Part shown: piece by piece, positions 1 through 16,212 of the stretch
Numbering within the stretch: the stretch's first letter is position 1
How the letters are laid out: the number at the start of each line of letters is the position of its first letter
From: Amoebidium appalachense
Lineage: Eukaryota > Ichthyosporea
DNA: 64,000 nucleotides
Reading direction: 5' to 3'
Assembly: GCA_963693365.1 (NCBI GenBank)
Contig: CAVNZM010000009.1
Span: 6,138,001-6,202,000 of the forward strand
Position numbers and translations under genes: made by a program
Notes under the pieces: generated by a model
Told to the model about the DNA's origin: nothing
Database searches by the model: none
What the model saw: the letters and a program-made list of their open reading frames with translations, nothing else

Positions 1-464
1 GGGGGGGGGGGGGGGAGGGGGGGGAGGGGGGCACGTGTGTGGGTGTGTTTGAAGATATGATGTGTACATGTGCGTGTATGCCCAATAAACAGTAAAGCAG
101 GGAGCAACATTGGTACTGTTTGAGCCTACACTATATTGTTTGTTATCCACCCCATTATTTCATGTTTTGCAATCCCTATCTCTTCCCCTGGGCACGGTTT
201 TTACTGATGTCGCATATTCTGGTGTCCTTTTTTGCACATCTGCATTGGGTTAACCGTGTATTTATTTTTTACTTTCTACTGGGCAAAGCATGCTAACCCC
301 CCCCCCCCCCCCCCCCTCCTCCCCCCCCCCCCCCCCTCCTTCTCCCCCGTCACACACACACACACACCCTGCACGCACGCACACACATACACACACACAC
401 ACACACACGCACACACACGTAAATGCACACGCACTCGCACACACACACATACACATGTGTGCGC

Positions 465-536
<72 letters not shown>

Positions 537-539
537 CAG
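1..539 (+). repeat. Intron of NPRL2: poly-G/poly-C and (CA)n, no coding sequence seen
   Basis: The window opens in an NPRL2 intron. It holds a G-rich start, about 200 bp of ordinary sequence, C-runs at 297-345 and a long interrupted (CA)n tract at about 351-534 that ends in the acceptor at 538-539. No exon matching the preceding NPRL2 segment was found. Confidence 0.6.
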
Positions 540-4357
<3,818 letters not shown>

Positions 4358-5281
4358 CCAATTTGAATTTAAAGGTTTTAATTTTAGACTTTAAAAGTAT
4401 TTATATTTTGTAGAGATTGTAGTTGGTGTGTTATCTTCGGAGGGTATGAAAAAGTGAAGGACGTGGTTCTGGTGTTTTACTGCGGTGTTCCATGAATGGA
4501 TGAGTGTACATGTGATTTTAGACTTTAATAATTGAACGAAACTGGCTGGCAGGATGTGGTTAAGTTTGCACGCATTCTTTTTTTACTTCTTTGTCCGTGG
4601 TCCATTTCTGAACCCTAGTGCAGGTGGGAATAATTGATACGAACTGATCTATGTAGGGTTAACCCCAAAATGGAAATCTAAGAATAGCCTTTTTCAAGAA
4701 AGCTGCGGATTCATGCAGCGAGCACAAAATGCAATTATCGTATGCGATGTTCTCCTAATCGAATGACGCTATACTATTCATATACGCTATCGGTATGTGT
4801 TCGTGTCAACTTGCCTAATCCAAGTGTTTGCGCATAATGAAAACACACACACGTGTACAAGCACTGTTGTGTTGATAAGGCCCTAATGATATGGGTGTAT
4901 GAGACGTATGTCCCAAACAGTTGAATTCTGTTGAGATGTATGCATTGGTCCTGGAGTGTGTGCTTTGGTGTTGGTGCAAAGGCGTAGGTCAGTGTAGAAG
5001 ACTTTACGTATGATTCAAATGGATAGGAAGCATAAAAGTATATATACACAGTGCAGTTAAGAATGTTACCTGTGTCCCTTGTTGCACGGTGATTCAGGAT
5101 AGATTGTCCGTTCAAGCCCGACCGCCTTTTTTTCGTTCAAAAATGAATGTGTGCTATTGCGCTTCAACTCTTATTGTCGAACCAGAGCTGTGTGTGGGTT
5201 TGTGTGTGTTTGAGGGTAGGGTATGATGCACGTGGTGGTGCGGTTATGGCTGTGTGTGGTGGTGGTTTGTGTGCATGTGTG

Positions 5282-5348
<67 letters not shown>

Positions 5349-5350
5349 AT

Positions 5351-5413
<63 letters not shown>

Positions 5414-5414
5414 G

Positions 5415-5450
<36 letters not shown>

Positions 5451-5452
5451 AC

Positions 5453-5483
<31 letters not shown>

Positions 5484-5569
5484 GGTGGGTGTGGTGGTGG
5501 TCGAGGTGCCCAGCGGTACCGGTGGTAGTGGTGGTGTGCTTGTGATCATGAGTTTGTGTTTGGGGGGTA

Positions 5570-5601
<32 letters not shown>

Positions 5602-5643
5602 GTTCATCAGGGTGGTGACCAGGTGTGTATGTGTGTGTGTAAC

Positions 5644-5677
<34 letters not shown>

Positions 5678-5747
5678 GTTGTGGTGGTGGTGGTGGTGGT
5701 GGTTTTCTTTCTTTCTTTCCTTCTTTCTTTTTATTTTTATTTTTATT

Positions 5748-5778
<31 letters not shown>

Positions 5779-6369
5779 GGGGGGTTGGATGCGGAACACG
5801 GTACGAAATATATACACACGATCGCGACGAGAAGCATGGTGCAGGACACATGCAATTCAAACATTCAAGTATGCAACATCAGCAATGCGCACAGTATGCG
5901 TCCGAAGCAGAACCCATCCTCAGGGACGGCCCAAAGGGGGGGGGGGGGGGGGGTCATCAGGGTGGTGGTGGTGGTGTGTGTGTTTTTGTGTGTGAGTGTG
6001 TGAGTGTGTGTGTTTGTTTGGTGGTGGTGGTGGTTGTGGTGGGAAGGAAGGGGGATCATCAGTCGGGTCAGACCGAAGGAAGCTCTTTCTTTAAGCACGT
6101 ACATGTGCATGTATGATGTAGGTTTATATTTACGTTCGTTCTTCAAAGTTTGTGATTCATAGAGTTCTATGGTATTCTGCTTGTATACCTTGGTCTAATT
6201 GCTGTGAAAGTTATAAAAATAAAGTTGAAATGTTTGGTACCTTCACACTAAATGCATTTGTCTTTTCTACTGTAACAGTTTGCATGCACATGCCCATAGT
6301 AAAATAAATATCATACGATAAAATCTTTCCTAATAAACATACGGAATAATCTGTATATCATAAGTACAG

Positions 6370-6440
<71 letters not shown>

Positions 6441-7024
6441 GAGATAGAGAGGGAAAAGGCGGGCTGTGAGATGTGTAAAAGCAAACATACGACTACATAC
6501 ATACAGAATATTACCTTTTGTTCACATCACACTTTTCCTTCACCAATAACAAAGAACAACTGTTGATATTCTAAATAAAGGCCTCACATTGCCTATTTCT
6601 AAAGTATAAAGACACCAAAAATCATGGATCAATAAAGTTTAACAGAGCAGCTGGTCTAGCGAAGAAACACCTAACCATCCCACACCTTCCCTTAATAATA
6701 AATCTACCACCACCATCTCCACCCACCACCCAGCCCTCACACCAAACACTAATCAAAACCCCGCAATAGACCAAACAACCAGCCCCACCCACCCACCCCA
6801 AACATAGAATCTACATGCATATGACCAAATACACCTTCAATGATCAAAATGGCTCGCGACACCTGCCTAGTACATACACCCAAACCAGACATCAATAATA
6901 ATTTTATCAGATAGTTTTAAGTATATCTAATATTTCAGAGATTAACAATAATGAATCTATCAGCCTGATATTTTCTAATCAAAACATATATCACTGAAAT
7001 TTCAAATTTACACATAATCATTCA
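4358..7024. other. Repeat-rich intergenic stretch
   Basis: This lies between the convergent ends of NPRL2 and the membrane-protein gene. Bases 4358-5150 look like ordinary single-copy DNA. Then come (GT)n at about 5280-5475, poly-G at about 5570-5600, (GT)n at 5644-5675, a T-run followed by a G-run at 5740-5784, S1 copy 5785-5955, G/GT tracts to about 6050, poly-C at about 6369-6394, (GA)n at about 6401-6437, and A/C-rich sequence to 7020. No coding sequence is supported. Confidence 0.6.
5785..5955 (+). repeat. S1 dispersed repeat, near-complete copy
   Basis: About 170 bp begins directly after a poly-G tract with GGATGCGGAACACGGTACG. It runs through GAAGCATGGTGCAGGACACA and GCAGAACCCATCCTCAGGG into another G-run. 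The same order of blocks recurs at 63541-63692 (minus), 31120-31258, 42890-43020, 40878-40936, 33366-33482 and, as fragments, at 39826-39890, 40617-40680 and 1180-1246. Confidence 0.85.
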
Positions 7025-7302
7025 TTATTCCAACGGGTCCTGCACAACCGTTTCCACCAGCGTTGTGTTTCTTTGCCTTTCCGCCTGCTTTTCAAACATT
7101 TCAGTCACCACCTGCCCACTGGTTTGGTCCAAGGCACTCATCATAAGCATGGTCCGCGCTGCGATCTGAAAAATCACATTTCCTATGAATTGGTCGTTAC
7201 AGGCCGGGAAAACTATGATGCAGGCAAAAAGACAAGTGGACCCGATCGTGATTATGCGCATGTTGTAGTAGTAGTCGGAGTAGCGCTCGCTGGCCCCGTA
7301 TG

Positions 7303-7369
<67 letters not shown>

Positions 7370-7622
7370 TGTGTGTTGGTGTCAGTATGTTTATGTGTGG
7401 GCATGTGTCTGTGTGTGGCAGTGGACATGGAGCGGCGGCCCGTAGGGAACGGAAGGGGGACGGAGGGAGTTACAGGAGAGCTGGTTAGCCACATAATGAA
7501 TTTGGATGCTCTTGGCTGAGATGATCTGCATGCAAAGAAAGAAAAGAGAGAGAGAGAGAGAGTGTGTGTGTGTGTGTAGGCGCATGCACACGCTTCTGGA
7601 TTGTGATTGTGCAGGTGGGAAT

Positions 7623-7661
<39 letters not shown>

Positions 7662-7744
7662 GGGAGGAGGGGGGATGGAGAGTCACGTGGGGTCGGTTGG
7701 ACACATTACATGCTGTACACAATGTCATTGCTGAACAAATTTAA

Positions 7745-7790
<46 letters not shown>

Positions 7791-8212
7791 GGGGAAGGGG
7801 GGGGGGGGGGGGGGGGGGGGGGGAAGGAATAAAGGGGGGCATGTAGTCTCTACCGTAACCATGTGCTATCAAGACAGCAGTTGTTTGTGGGATGAATGTG
7901 CGCACTTGCGTCTTTATGTGTGTGTGTGTGTGTACGTGTACACATCATTATTCGTGCGTGTTTGTCCCATTTGATCGCGGATAGAGAGGAAGAGAGTCAG
8001 AGGGCGAGAGTCACAGGGAGAGAGGCAGGGAGCCTCGGAGTGGGAGGGCATGGAGGGGGGAGGGGGGAACGGAGAGAGCTTGTGTATGTGTGCTTGTGCG
8101 TGTGTGCATGCCGCCGTGCATGTGTGTGTGTGTGTGTGCGTGCGTGTGTCATGTGTACAAGCACGTGTATAAGTGAATGTGTATGTGCTTGTGTGTGCGT
8201 GCGTACGTGTGT

Positions 8213-8243
<31 letters not shown>

Positions 8244-9943
8244 GGCACGTGCTTCTGTTTTTTCTTTCTTTTGTTTCTTTTCTTTTGGGGGGGGGGGGAG
8301 GGGGGGAGGTGTGGAGGGGGAGGGGCGGCGGGGAAGTGGGCACGGGGGTTTACTTTAGCGCGTAGATGAAATAGCTGGCTGTGTAAGTGACCATCACAAA
8401 CAGTAGGCCGATAGTGAAGTACGGGCTATCGTATGGGATCAGATCAGGGCGGAATCGGTTGATGATGAAGGGGATGGTAGCGATTATAGTTACGGGAATG
8501 ACAAACGGCAGGGGGGCAAAGTAGCGAATGTTCTTGTTTGGCTCGAAGGGATTCGCAACCATGAGAAGGTAGATCACTCGCTGCCGCTGAGTGATTGCGC
8601 TGACAGTGACGGTAACGAAAAACACGGTCACAAAACACGACGCGACGATTGAATCTTTGAATTGGTAATACTCAAACTCTGCCTCGATGAAATTCGCTAG
8701 GGTAAGGGGGACCTGAATGGTGGTGAATTTCAGCTGGAGAGCAGATTGAAGCCAAATCACTGAGAATATGAGTCCGATTCGCCCCACGGTTTGTTGTACC
8801 AAATAGTGCTTCATTCTCGACCTCACTGCCCGTGTATGGCGGTAGATGTAATGACCGATGGGCACGGCCAGAGCCACAGCCAAACATAAGATGTTTGGGA
8901 TCATCTGCAGCACCCATACACGATCCGCCGCGGCTTTAATGATGATGTATTTGTCAGTGAAATTGGATGCTGCTTTTGAGAGATGAATCAACAACACGGT
9001 CGCATGTTTGGCTTCGGCAGGCGTCCATGTGTCTCTTGTTGCGTTCATTTCCCGATAGGAACTTACGTCGGAGAGAAGACTACTGGCGGCCTCATTGAGA
9101 ACATGAAGCGGGTTTGCGTCGGTGATATGATAGCAAAAATTGAGCGTAATAAACTCTACGCAAAACACAAACGCCAGGATGAAAATGTAGATAACAAAAG
9201 TTGTGATCACGTACCTCCTTCCAAACATGTGATTGTTATCGTGGTGCTGGAGCATGTTCAACACCCGTTGGCGCGTCAAAGGATCCTGCGAATTATTGAC
9301 AAAAACTATCGTTTGTCTCCTCCCGTTTGGTAGTCTGTGTTTTACCCGAACCGTTGAGTGCCCTGCGGCAGCGCCGGCCGGTGGGTGTGCTTTTGATGCT
9401 ACCCCATGGATCTCTGTGGCATGTCCATCTTGCAGACAAATATCGAGTGTTTGCAGTGACGAGGGTGTGATTTTGTTTTCCGACTGAGCCTCCGCTTTCC
9501 CCGTTTGTATAACTAGAGCGGAAGGCAAGTGTAAACTGCCTAAGACATTAACCGTGCCCAAGATTGTCGTGCTCATATTAGTGTGACCCACCGTATGGTG
9601 ACGGGGTTGTTCTGTGTTCATGTTCTCGTAATTTTCATCTGCGGACAAACAGGCGAGTGGTTGCGAGCTAGTTCCGTGAAGTTCTTCCGTTCGCAAAAGG
9701 CCTGTATGAACATGAGCATGTGTGTCCGCAGGCACTCCGTGTTCAACATTCGTAATTTGCACGGGGGGAATCATTGTTATTGTGGTTTGAAGTCAAAGGA
9801 TTCGTGGACCAGGTGTCCTGCGGCACAGAGTGGGTATCATGTGCGCGTGGAGGAACATAACCCTGGTCCTGTTCAACGGATGTGCAACATGAGAGAGGAG
9901 GCGCACTGGAGTTTTCTAGTGGTGGGTTCGTATCATCCGCCAT
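7025..9943 (-). CDS. Orphan multi-pass (about 7 TM) membrane protein, two exons
   Basis: I do not recognise the family. On the minus strand a long exon (8354 to about 9943) joins an exon at 7304-7025 through a 1049-bp GT-AG intron whose acceptor ends a (CA)n tract. The long open frame starts at an ATG at 9774. An upstream ATG at 9943 opens a frame beginning MADDTNPPLENSS that would join it if the C-run at 9763-9768 (six bases) were one shorter, giving about 625 residues instead of about 570. The first ~190 residues are hydrophilic. Hydrophobic segments include YVITTFVIYIFILAFVFCVE, IPNILCLAVALAVPIGHYIY, SIVASCFVTVFFVTVTVSAI, FVIPVTIIATIPFIINRF and FTIGLLFVMVTYTASYFIY, and one in the last exon. 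Between the first and second lie possible N-glycosylation sites NAT and NFT. A receptor or transporter role is possible but unproven. Confidence is high that it is coding, low on function. Confidence 0.8.
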
Positions 9944-10829
9944 TTTTTTTATGTTAGGAAGTAATCGAAGACTGACTGTGTAGAGGTCGTCTTGATGTTA
10001 GAGGTGCTTAAGTACATTTCCTTGCTGGATATTTAAAAAAATAACGCTATCATGAGTGCAAAAAAGACCGCAGTGCAACAACAGGTGTGTGTAGTGATGT
10101 ATATAGGATCGCCTTGGCACACCGTTCCGCACAGCCCTCTACAACAGTATGAGGTCGATGATTTACTTATCTTATCATTAATATCAGTGAGCACTGTAGT
10201 GAAAGTATATACAGCACGTCTGAAAGTAAGAAAGCTCAACTGCACAGGACACGATTTGCAACGGTTTAGATTATCATGGTGTCTCGGTGAGAACCAGCCT
10301 GCGTACAAACATGAATAATCACCCTGGCAGGCTTTCAGTCTAGACAAAAACATAACACGAAAACACTCTTTACAGAAATGGTTAGTTAACGTTGTTTGTC
10401 TCTGGTAAAACACAGCACCAAAAGACTGAGGAACTCAGCATATGAATCCGTGCATCTTGTACGTGGACCAAGGTGTAGGAATGTTAACAGATCTACAGGG
10501 CCGCTATTTCAGTTTCATCAGCCTAAAGATTATGCTAACAGTGCACGTATAAAGGTATCATATAGAGCGTGTAAACCAACGCTTTCAACTGATTTCTTCA
10601 AAGCACATGGGAATTCTAAACGCACATGGAGAGTGTGAAGAAAGAAAAACCCGAGATATGGATTACTAGTGGCAGTACACACACATACGTTCTGCAACTG
10701 TGCATCTTTGGTATGCCGGCCAGCATTCCATCGGATCAGGGCAGCAGGGCTTAATAAAATAGACGATCTAGCGGGTTCCACCCACGGCCGTGTGGGCCCA
10801 AACTCGGGTAGAATCAATTTTACACACAC
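9944..10829. other. Upstream/intergenic stretch
   Basis: Read on the minus strand, an A/T-rich TTTAAATA-like sequence lies near 10034, about 90 bp before the ATG at 9943, and is a weak promoter candidate for the membrane-protein gene. Minus-strand bases 10033-10413 are open with several cysteines but show no recognisable domain. Otherwise I see nothing. Confidence 0.35.
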
Positions 10830-10832
10830 GCA

Positions 10833-10865
<33 letters not shown>

Positions 10866-11187
10866 CGGTCTCTCTCTCCCTCCCTCTCTCTCTCTCTCTC
10901 AGACTTTCTCTCTCTCTCTCTCTCTCCCCCCCTCTCCCCCCCCCCCCCTCTCTCTCTCTCTCAGCTTGTACGGTGACACTGTGTGTTACAGTGTTTACGG
11001 TGCGCACTGACGCAGCGCCTCTGTGCGCGCTTGTGTGACTTCACGGGGTGCGTGTGTGCGTGTGTGCGTGTGTGCGCGGATGTGCATGGCAATGGTGTGC
11101 CTTGTGTGTGTGTACACGTGTGGGCGCGCGCGTCTGTGTGCGTTTACTGCACAGACCGTGTGTTTGCCTGTGCCATGCGTAAGTGTA

Positions 11188-11239
<52 letters not shown>

Positions 11240-11247
11240 CGTGTGTG

Positions 11248-11396
<149 letters not shown>

Positions 11397-11697
11397 TTCG
11401 TGGTTGTGGTGCTTACATGCCATTAATTGGGTGCTTGTGCATGTGTATTAAAGTCACATTTGCTTGTATGATTGTGTGCGTGCATATGTGTACATGCATG
11501 TGTGTGGCGATTTCTGTCTTTGGTGACTGTGGAGCGTCTCTCTTAATTTATATATATATGTCTCGGGTTGTAGTTGATTTGAATGAGGCTTGGACACAAC
11601 ATGTTTTCACATGTGGGTAACTTCGGAGTCTGCTACACTTAGAACCTTGGTACACACCAGGCACACACGTGCACACACACACACGCACATACTCCCC

Positions 11698-12834
11698 TTT
11701 ATTATCCCGTTTCACTCCCAGCGAGGCACTGCCTCAGGGAAGCTTACCGTCTTCCGCCTAGACACAGATCGTACTGTATAGCATACTGATAAGTCAGGAT
11801 TCTAATTGGCCCCAACTGGCACTTTTTTTAGTTACGTCTTTATCCCAACGTTCTAGCCAGCGACCCGGGACACATACACAGACATAAAGACTTGAAAGGT
11901 AAAACCCCATGCCCAGGACACTGCCCCGAACCGTGGCCGGTGACTCGGATTGGTCTCCCACTTGAACGTTGGTGACATATACTAATCCGTCTCAGCAGAT
12001 CATCCTAAGTCTACGATCAAGATCGGGGGGGGGGGGGCGTACAGATCATCAAGATCAAGTCCGGGGTCTCAAGATAGCTGTACAGCTGCAGGCATCTTGT
12101 CTCTGCCAGCGCAGGGCAGAACCACGTCAGCTGGTGCAGCCGACCAATAGGATTAGAAATAGTGTATCAGATAGATCGTAGGAGGACTTTGCAATGTATT
12201 AAGTTCGGGCAGAAGCCCTTGTAAATATTGGCAAGTTCAGATAGTGCTGTCTGCCAAATGTATGTATATATTAATAGTAGTACAGGAAAGAGTAGAGGGG
12301 GGGAAGGGGGGGGGGAGATAGTATGAAATGTAGATTTAGACTCTGCGGTGCCACTAGGGGAAGGGAGAGGGGAGAGACTAAGATATTTATATTAGTGTGA
12401 GCAGAAAGACAGCTCGTGCAGACGCACGATAGAGTTCCTTAGATCGGAATGTATGGAATGTGGCATCGTAGGGGGGCCGGACTTAGCTTGATTCCGTACG
12501 GATCTCAGGTTGCCCGTCGGAGCCTGGCCTGTAATAAACTTTACCGTTTTTTCGTACACGTTCGTTCCTTTCCGTGTGGGTATACTTAGAAGAGTGCCGC
12601 GTCTCTTAATACATACACGTTAGGATACGACAGTTGGGCCGGGATGCCCAAGCGGCGCGGCCAGATGATAACAAATTGGTGGTGCTGCTTGACGTGGTCT
12701 GGGGTGATGGCTTCTAGGGGGCGGCCAGACCGGTGGACCGTCGAGCAGACGTTCGACAAAAATCGGAAGTAACCAGGATCGATCCTGCGACTCAGACACG
12801 CAGAGATCTTACCATTGCACCAACCCGCCCCCCT
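11698..12834 (-). mobile_element. tRNA-derived SINE (minus strand), split by a solo LTR
   Basis: Read on the minus strand, the element begins at about 12834 with a tRNA-like head (12832-12763). The head has an A-box-like GGTTGGTGCAATGG and a B-box-like GGATCGATCC. About 400 bp of unrelated body follows and ends in AATAAA at the left edge. Flanking GCACATACTCCCC (11685-11697) and GCACACACTCCCC (12835-12847) form a 13-bp target duplication with one mismatch, and the paralogous unit at about 14573 shows the uninterrupted site. The body is interrupted by a solo LTR (11973-12632). Without it the SINE is about 470 bp. Confidence 0.75.
11973..12632. mobile_element. Solo LTR, 660 bp, 5-bp target duplication
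   Basis: It starts TGACATATACTAATCCG and ends TTAGGATACGACA (TG...CA), flanked by GTTGG on both sides (11968-11972 and 12633-12637). It is homologous along its length to 13763-14450. No internal retroelement genes accompany it, so it is most simply the product of LTR-LTR recombination. It is nested in a SINE. Confidence 0.88.
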
Positions 12835-12880
12835 GCACACACTCCCCCCCTCCCCCCCCCCTGAGTTTCTCTCTCTCTCT

Positions 12881-12933
<53 letters not shown>

Positions 12934-12998
12934 CCCCCCTCTCTCTTCTCTCTCTCACTCACTCCCTCTCCCTCCCTAGGCCTCCCTCCTCTTTTTTT

Positions 12999-13135
<137 letters not shown>

Positions 13136-13371
13136 CTCTCTCTCTCTCTCGGCTTGTACGGTGTGTGTTACAGTGTTTACAGTGCGCGCTGTCGCAGCCC
13201 GTCTGTGTGCGCTTGTGTGACCGCATGGGGTGTGTGTGTGCGTGTGTGCGCATGTGCATGGCAATGGTGTGCCTTGTGTGTGTGTACACGTGTGGGTGCG
13301 CGCGTCTGTGTGTGTTTGTGCGACTGCACAGACCGTGTGTTTGCGTGTGCCATGCGTAAGTGTGCAGTGTG

Positions 13372-13476
<105 letters not shown>

Positions 13477-13527
13477 TGGTGTGTGTGTGTGTGCGCGCAC
13501 GGTGGGCTACAGCGTGTGTGTGTTCAC

Positions 13528-13591
<64 letters not shown>

Positions 13592-13762
13592 CCGCGCGCG
13601 TTCGTGGTTGTGGTGCTTACATGCCATTGGGTGCTTGTGCATGTGTATTAAAGTCACATTTGCGTGTATGATTGTGTGCGTGCATATGTGTACATGCATG
13701 TGTGTGGCAATTTCTGTCTTTGGTCACTGTGGAGCGTCTCTTTTAATATATGTATGTCTTGG

Positions 13763-13813
13763 TGACATATACTAATCCGTCTCAGCAGATCATCCTAAGT
13801 CAAAGATCAAGAT

Positions 13814-13846
<33 letters not shown>

Positions 13847-14450
13847 CGGTGGCCCGGGTCCACAGGTCATCAAGATCAAGTCCGGGGCCTCAAGATCAGC
13901 TGTACAGCTGCGGGCATCTTGTCTCTGCAGGCGCAGGGCAGGACCACGTCAGCCTGGAGCAGCCGACCAATAGAATTAGAAATAGTGTATAGGATAGATC
14001 TTAGGAGGACTTTGGAATGCAAAAAGTTCGGGCAGATGCCCTTGTAAGTATTGGCAAGTTCGGATAGTGCTATCTGCCAAATGTATGTATATATTGATGT
14101 ATAGGGAAGAGTAGAGGGGGGGAGGGGGGGGAGGTAGTACGAATGATGTAGACTTGGAATCTGCGGTGCCACTCGGGGAGGGGAGAGGGGAGAGACGAGG
14201 ATATGTATATTAGTGTGAGCCGATAGACTTAGCTCGTGCAGGCGCACGATAGAGTTCCTTAGATCGGAATGTATGGAATGTGGCATCGTGGGGGGGCCTG
14301 GTGACGATGAGGCTTTGGTTCCGTTTCGATCTCAGGTTGCCCGTCGGAGTCAGGCCTACAACAGTTTTCTCGTTCACGTTCGTTCCTCTCCGTGTGTGTT
14401 TACTTAATAGAGTGCCGCGTCTCTTATTACGCACATGTTAGGATACGACA
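13763..14450. mobile_element. Solo LTR, 688 bp, 5-bp target duplication
   Basis: Same family as 11973-12632, TG...CA, flanked by CTTGG at 13758-13762 and 14451-14455. The paralogous tandem unit has the empty site at about 11561-11575, where the same flanks are continuous. A 30-plus C/G-run within this copy accounts for part of the length difference. Confidence 0.9.
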
Positions 14451-14639
14451 CTTGGGTTGTAGTTAATTTGAATGAGGCTCGAACACATGTGTTCACATGT
14501 GGGTAGCTTCGGAGTCTGCTACACTTAAAACTTTATGTACACACCAGGCACACACGTGCACACACACACAAGCACACACTCCCCCCCCCTGAGTTTCTCT
14601 CTCTGCTCTCTCTTTCTCTCTCTCTCTCTCTTTCTCTTT

Positions 14640-14892
14640 CTCTCTCAACCTCTCTTTCTCGTGCACACACACACGTGCACACACACACACAGTCACACAC
14701 ACACACACACACACAAAGATGCACTCACACGTGCACACACACACACACGCACACACTCAATCAAATCACACACGCGCGCGCACACACACACGTGCACACC
14801 AGACACACCATGATATACACCCATATACACTAACACGTACTGACGTGTTGCCGCACGTGCGACGTTTTAACATCTACTTAGGCGTCCCTTTT

Positions 14893-14927
<35 letters not shown>

Positions 14928-15030
14928 AGACACCGCCTCAGTAGGTGATAGCCATATACACACCGCCCACCCACACACACCGTAGATCTAAATAGATTAC
15001 ACGTGCACGCACCGTTATTGTAGCACGCAT

Positions 15031-15081
<51 letters not shown>

Positions 15082-15206
15082 CACTATGACACACAGCACG
15101 CACTTCAACACAAGCACACGCATAAAAACTACTTTTGCGAGAGGGGATGATGACCTCTGGCCCCTTTTTAGCAGACGGGAGCCCCGCATTCGGCTGCCAG
15201 TATCTT
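14640..15206 (+). repeat. R2 dispersed repeat, copy 1, with a 121-bp insertion
   Basis: It matches 57796-58235 almost throughout: CTTTCTCGTGCACACACAC, CA tracts, CCGTAGATCTAAATAGA, CGTTATTGT, TTCAACACAAGCACA and finally CATTCGGCTGCCAGTATCTT, after which the two loci diverge. Copy 1 carries an extra 121 bp (14831-14951) with an internal A-run of about 29 bases, bounded by the direct repeat CCATATACAC (14821-14830 and 14952-14961). The insertion is absent from copy 2. Confidence 0.85.
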
Positions 15207-16212
15207 AGGTATGTATCTGGCTGCCGTTCAAGTACCGTGGGCGTGACTCACTCTATGCAGCCTGGCATGCGCCTACACCGCCGTACGCAGGTCGCAGTGA
15301 AAATTAAATACATGATGATCTGCTCGAGACTCGCATGCGGCCTGCATGCCTCTGAAACTGCAAATTTTGCAAAAATGCGCTTTTCTAAAAATTTGTGTTA
15401 TTTTGTGTAGTGCCATGCCGCTGTTTGATTGGCGCTTGTTGCTCATCACGCTTGATTCAAGAGTGTCTCACTCCCATGACCGGCTCAGCCAATGTTCACG
15501 ATCACCTACATGCACTAACAAACTGTTGTTTCTTTAGCCGTATGCTTGCTACCCTCCCAAGCAAAATAAAAACCTTTCAAAAAATTTGATGTTTTTTTTT
15601 TAAAAAAGAATTTAACTTATTTTATTATGACACCCTTACCAATTCAAATGTTCATGATGGCTGCCGCGATGGCAGGTGCATTCGGTCCTTGTCCTTTCTT
15701 AAGATACTATCCAGCAATCTTCGGCAACGTGCTGCAGACGAGTCGGCTACTGTATACGTACACTGTCAAAGAAAATGAACATGTGCCTATCGCCTGTATA
15801 CATGGCCATGGAAATTGAGAGTAAAATAAACAAGAGCACATTTTTCAGGAAGGTACACGTGTGGGTCATCAGTGCAGCAGATATCCGAAGCTAGCTAGCT
15901 AAATAGAGCTCGAGCTTGAGGATCCTAGTAGGCCCAAGACATTTTCAATTTTATTTATTTTTTTTTTTTAAAAAAAATAATTTCTACAGAGACTTATTAC
16001 CAAGGTACCGCCAGAAGGATGTTAGGTAAGAATTCGGATGCCACAGTTAGATATATTATAACTGTTAACTAACAATATAATTTAATAAATTATCACTATG
16101 CAGGTTCATCATTAGCAGAAGAGATTACCTTTGATCACATCACTTGAACTTTCGCGAATCTGAATCTTGTGTACAGTAGCAATTTCAAGTATCACACTCA
16201 CTTCATTTTTTT
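15207..16212. other. Unassigned intergenic DNA
   Basis: This is A/T-rich sequence with short T- and A-runs at about 15591-15610 and 15955-15980. No convincing open frame, repeat or RNA gene was seen. Confidence 0.4.

Noticed and set aside
12763-12832. Functional tRNA gene on the minus strand
   Set aside because: The anticodon arm and acceptor stem do not pair properly and a long body follows, so it is read as a SINE head.
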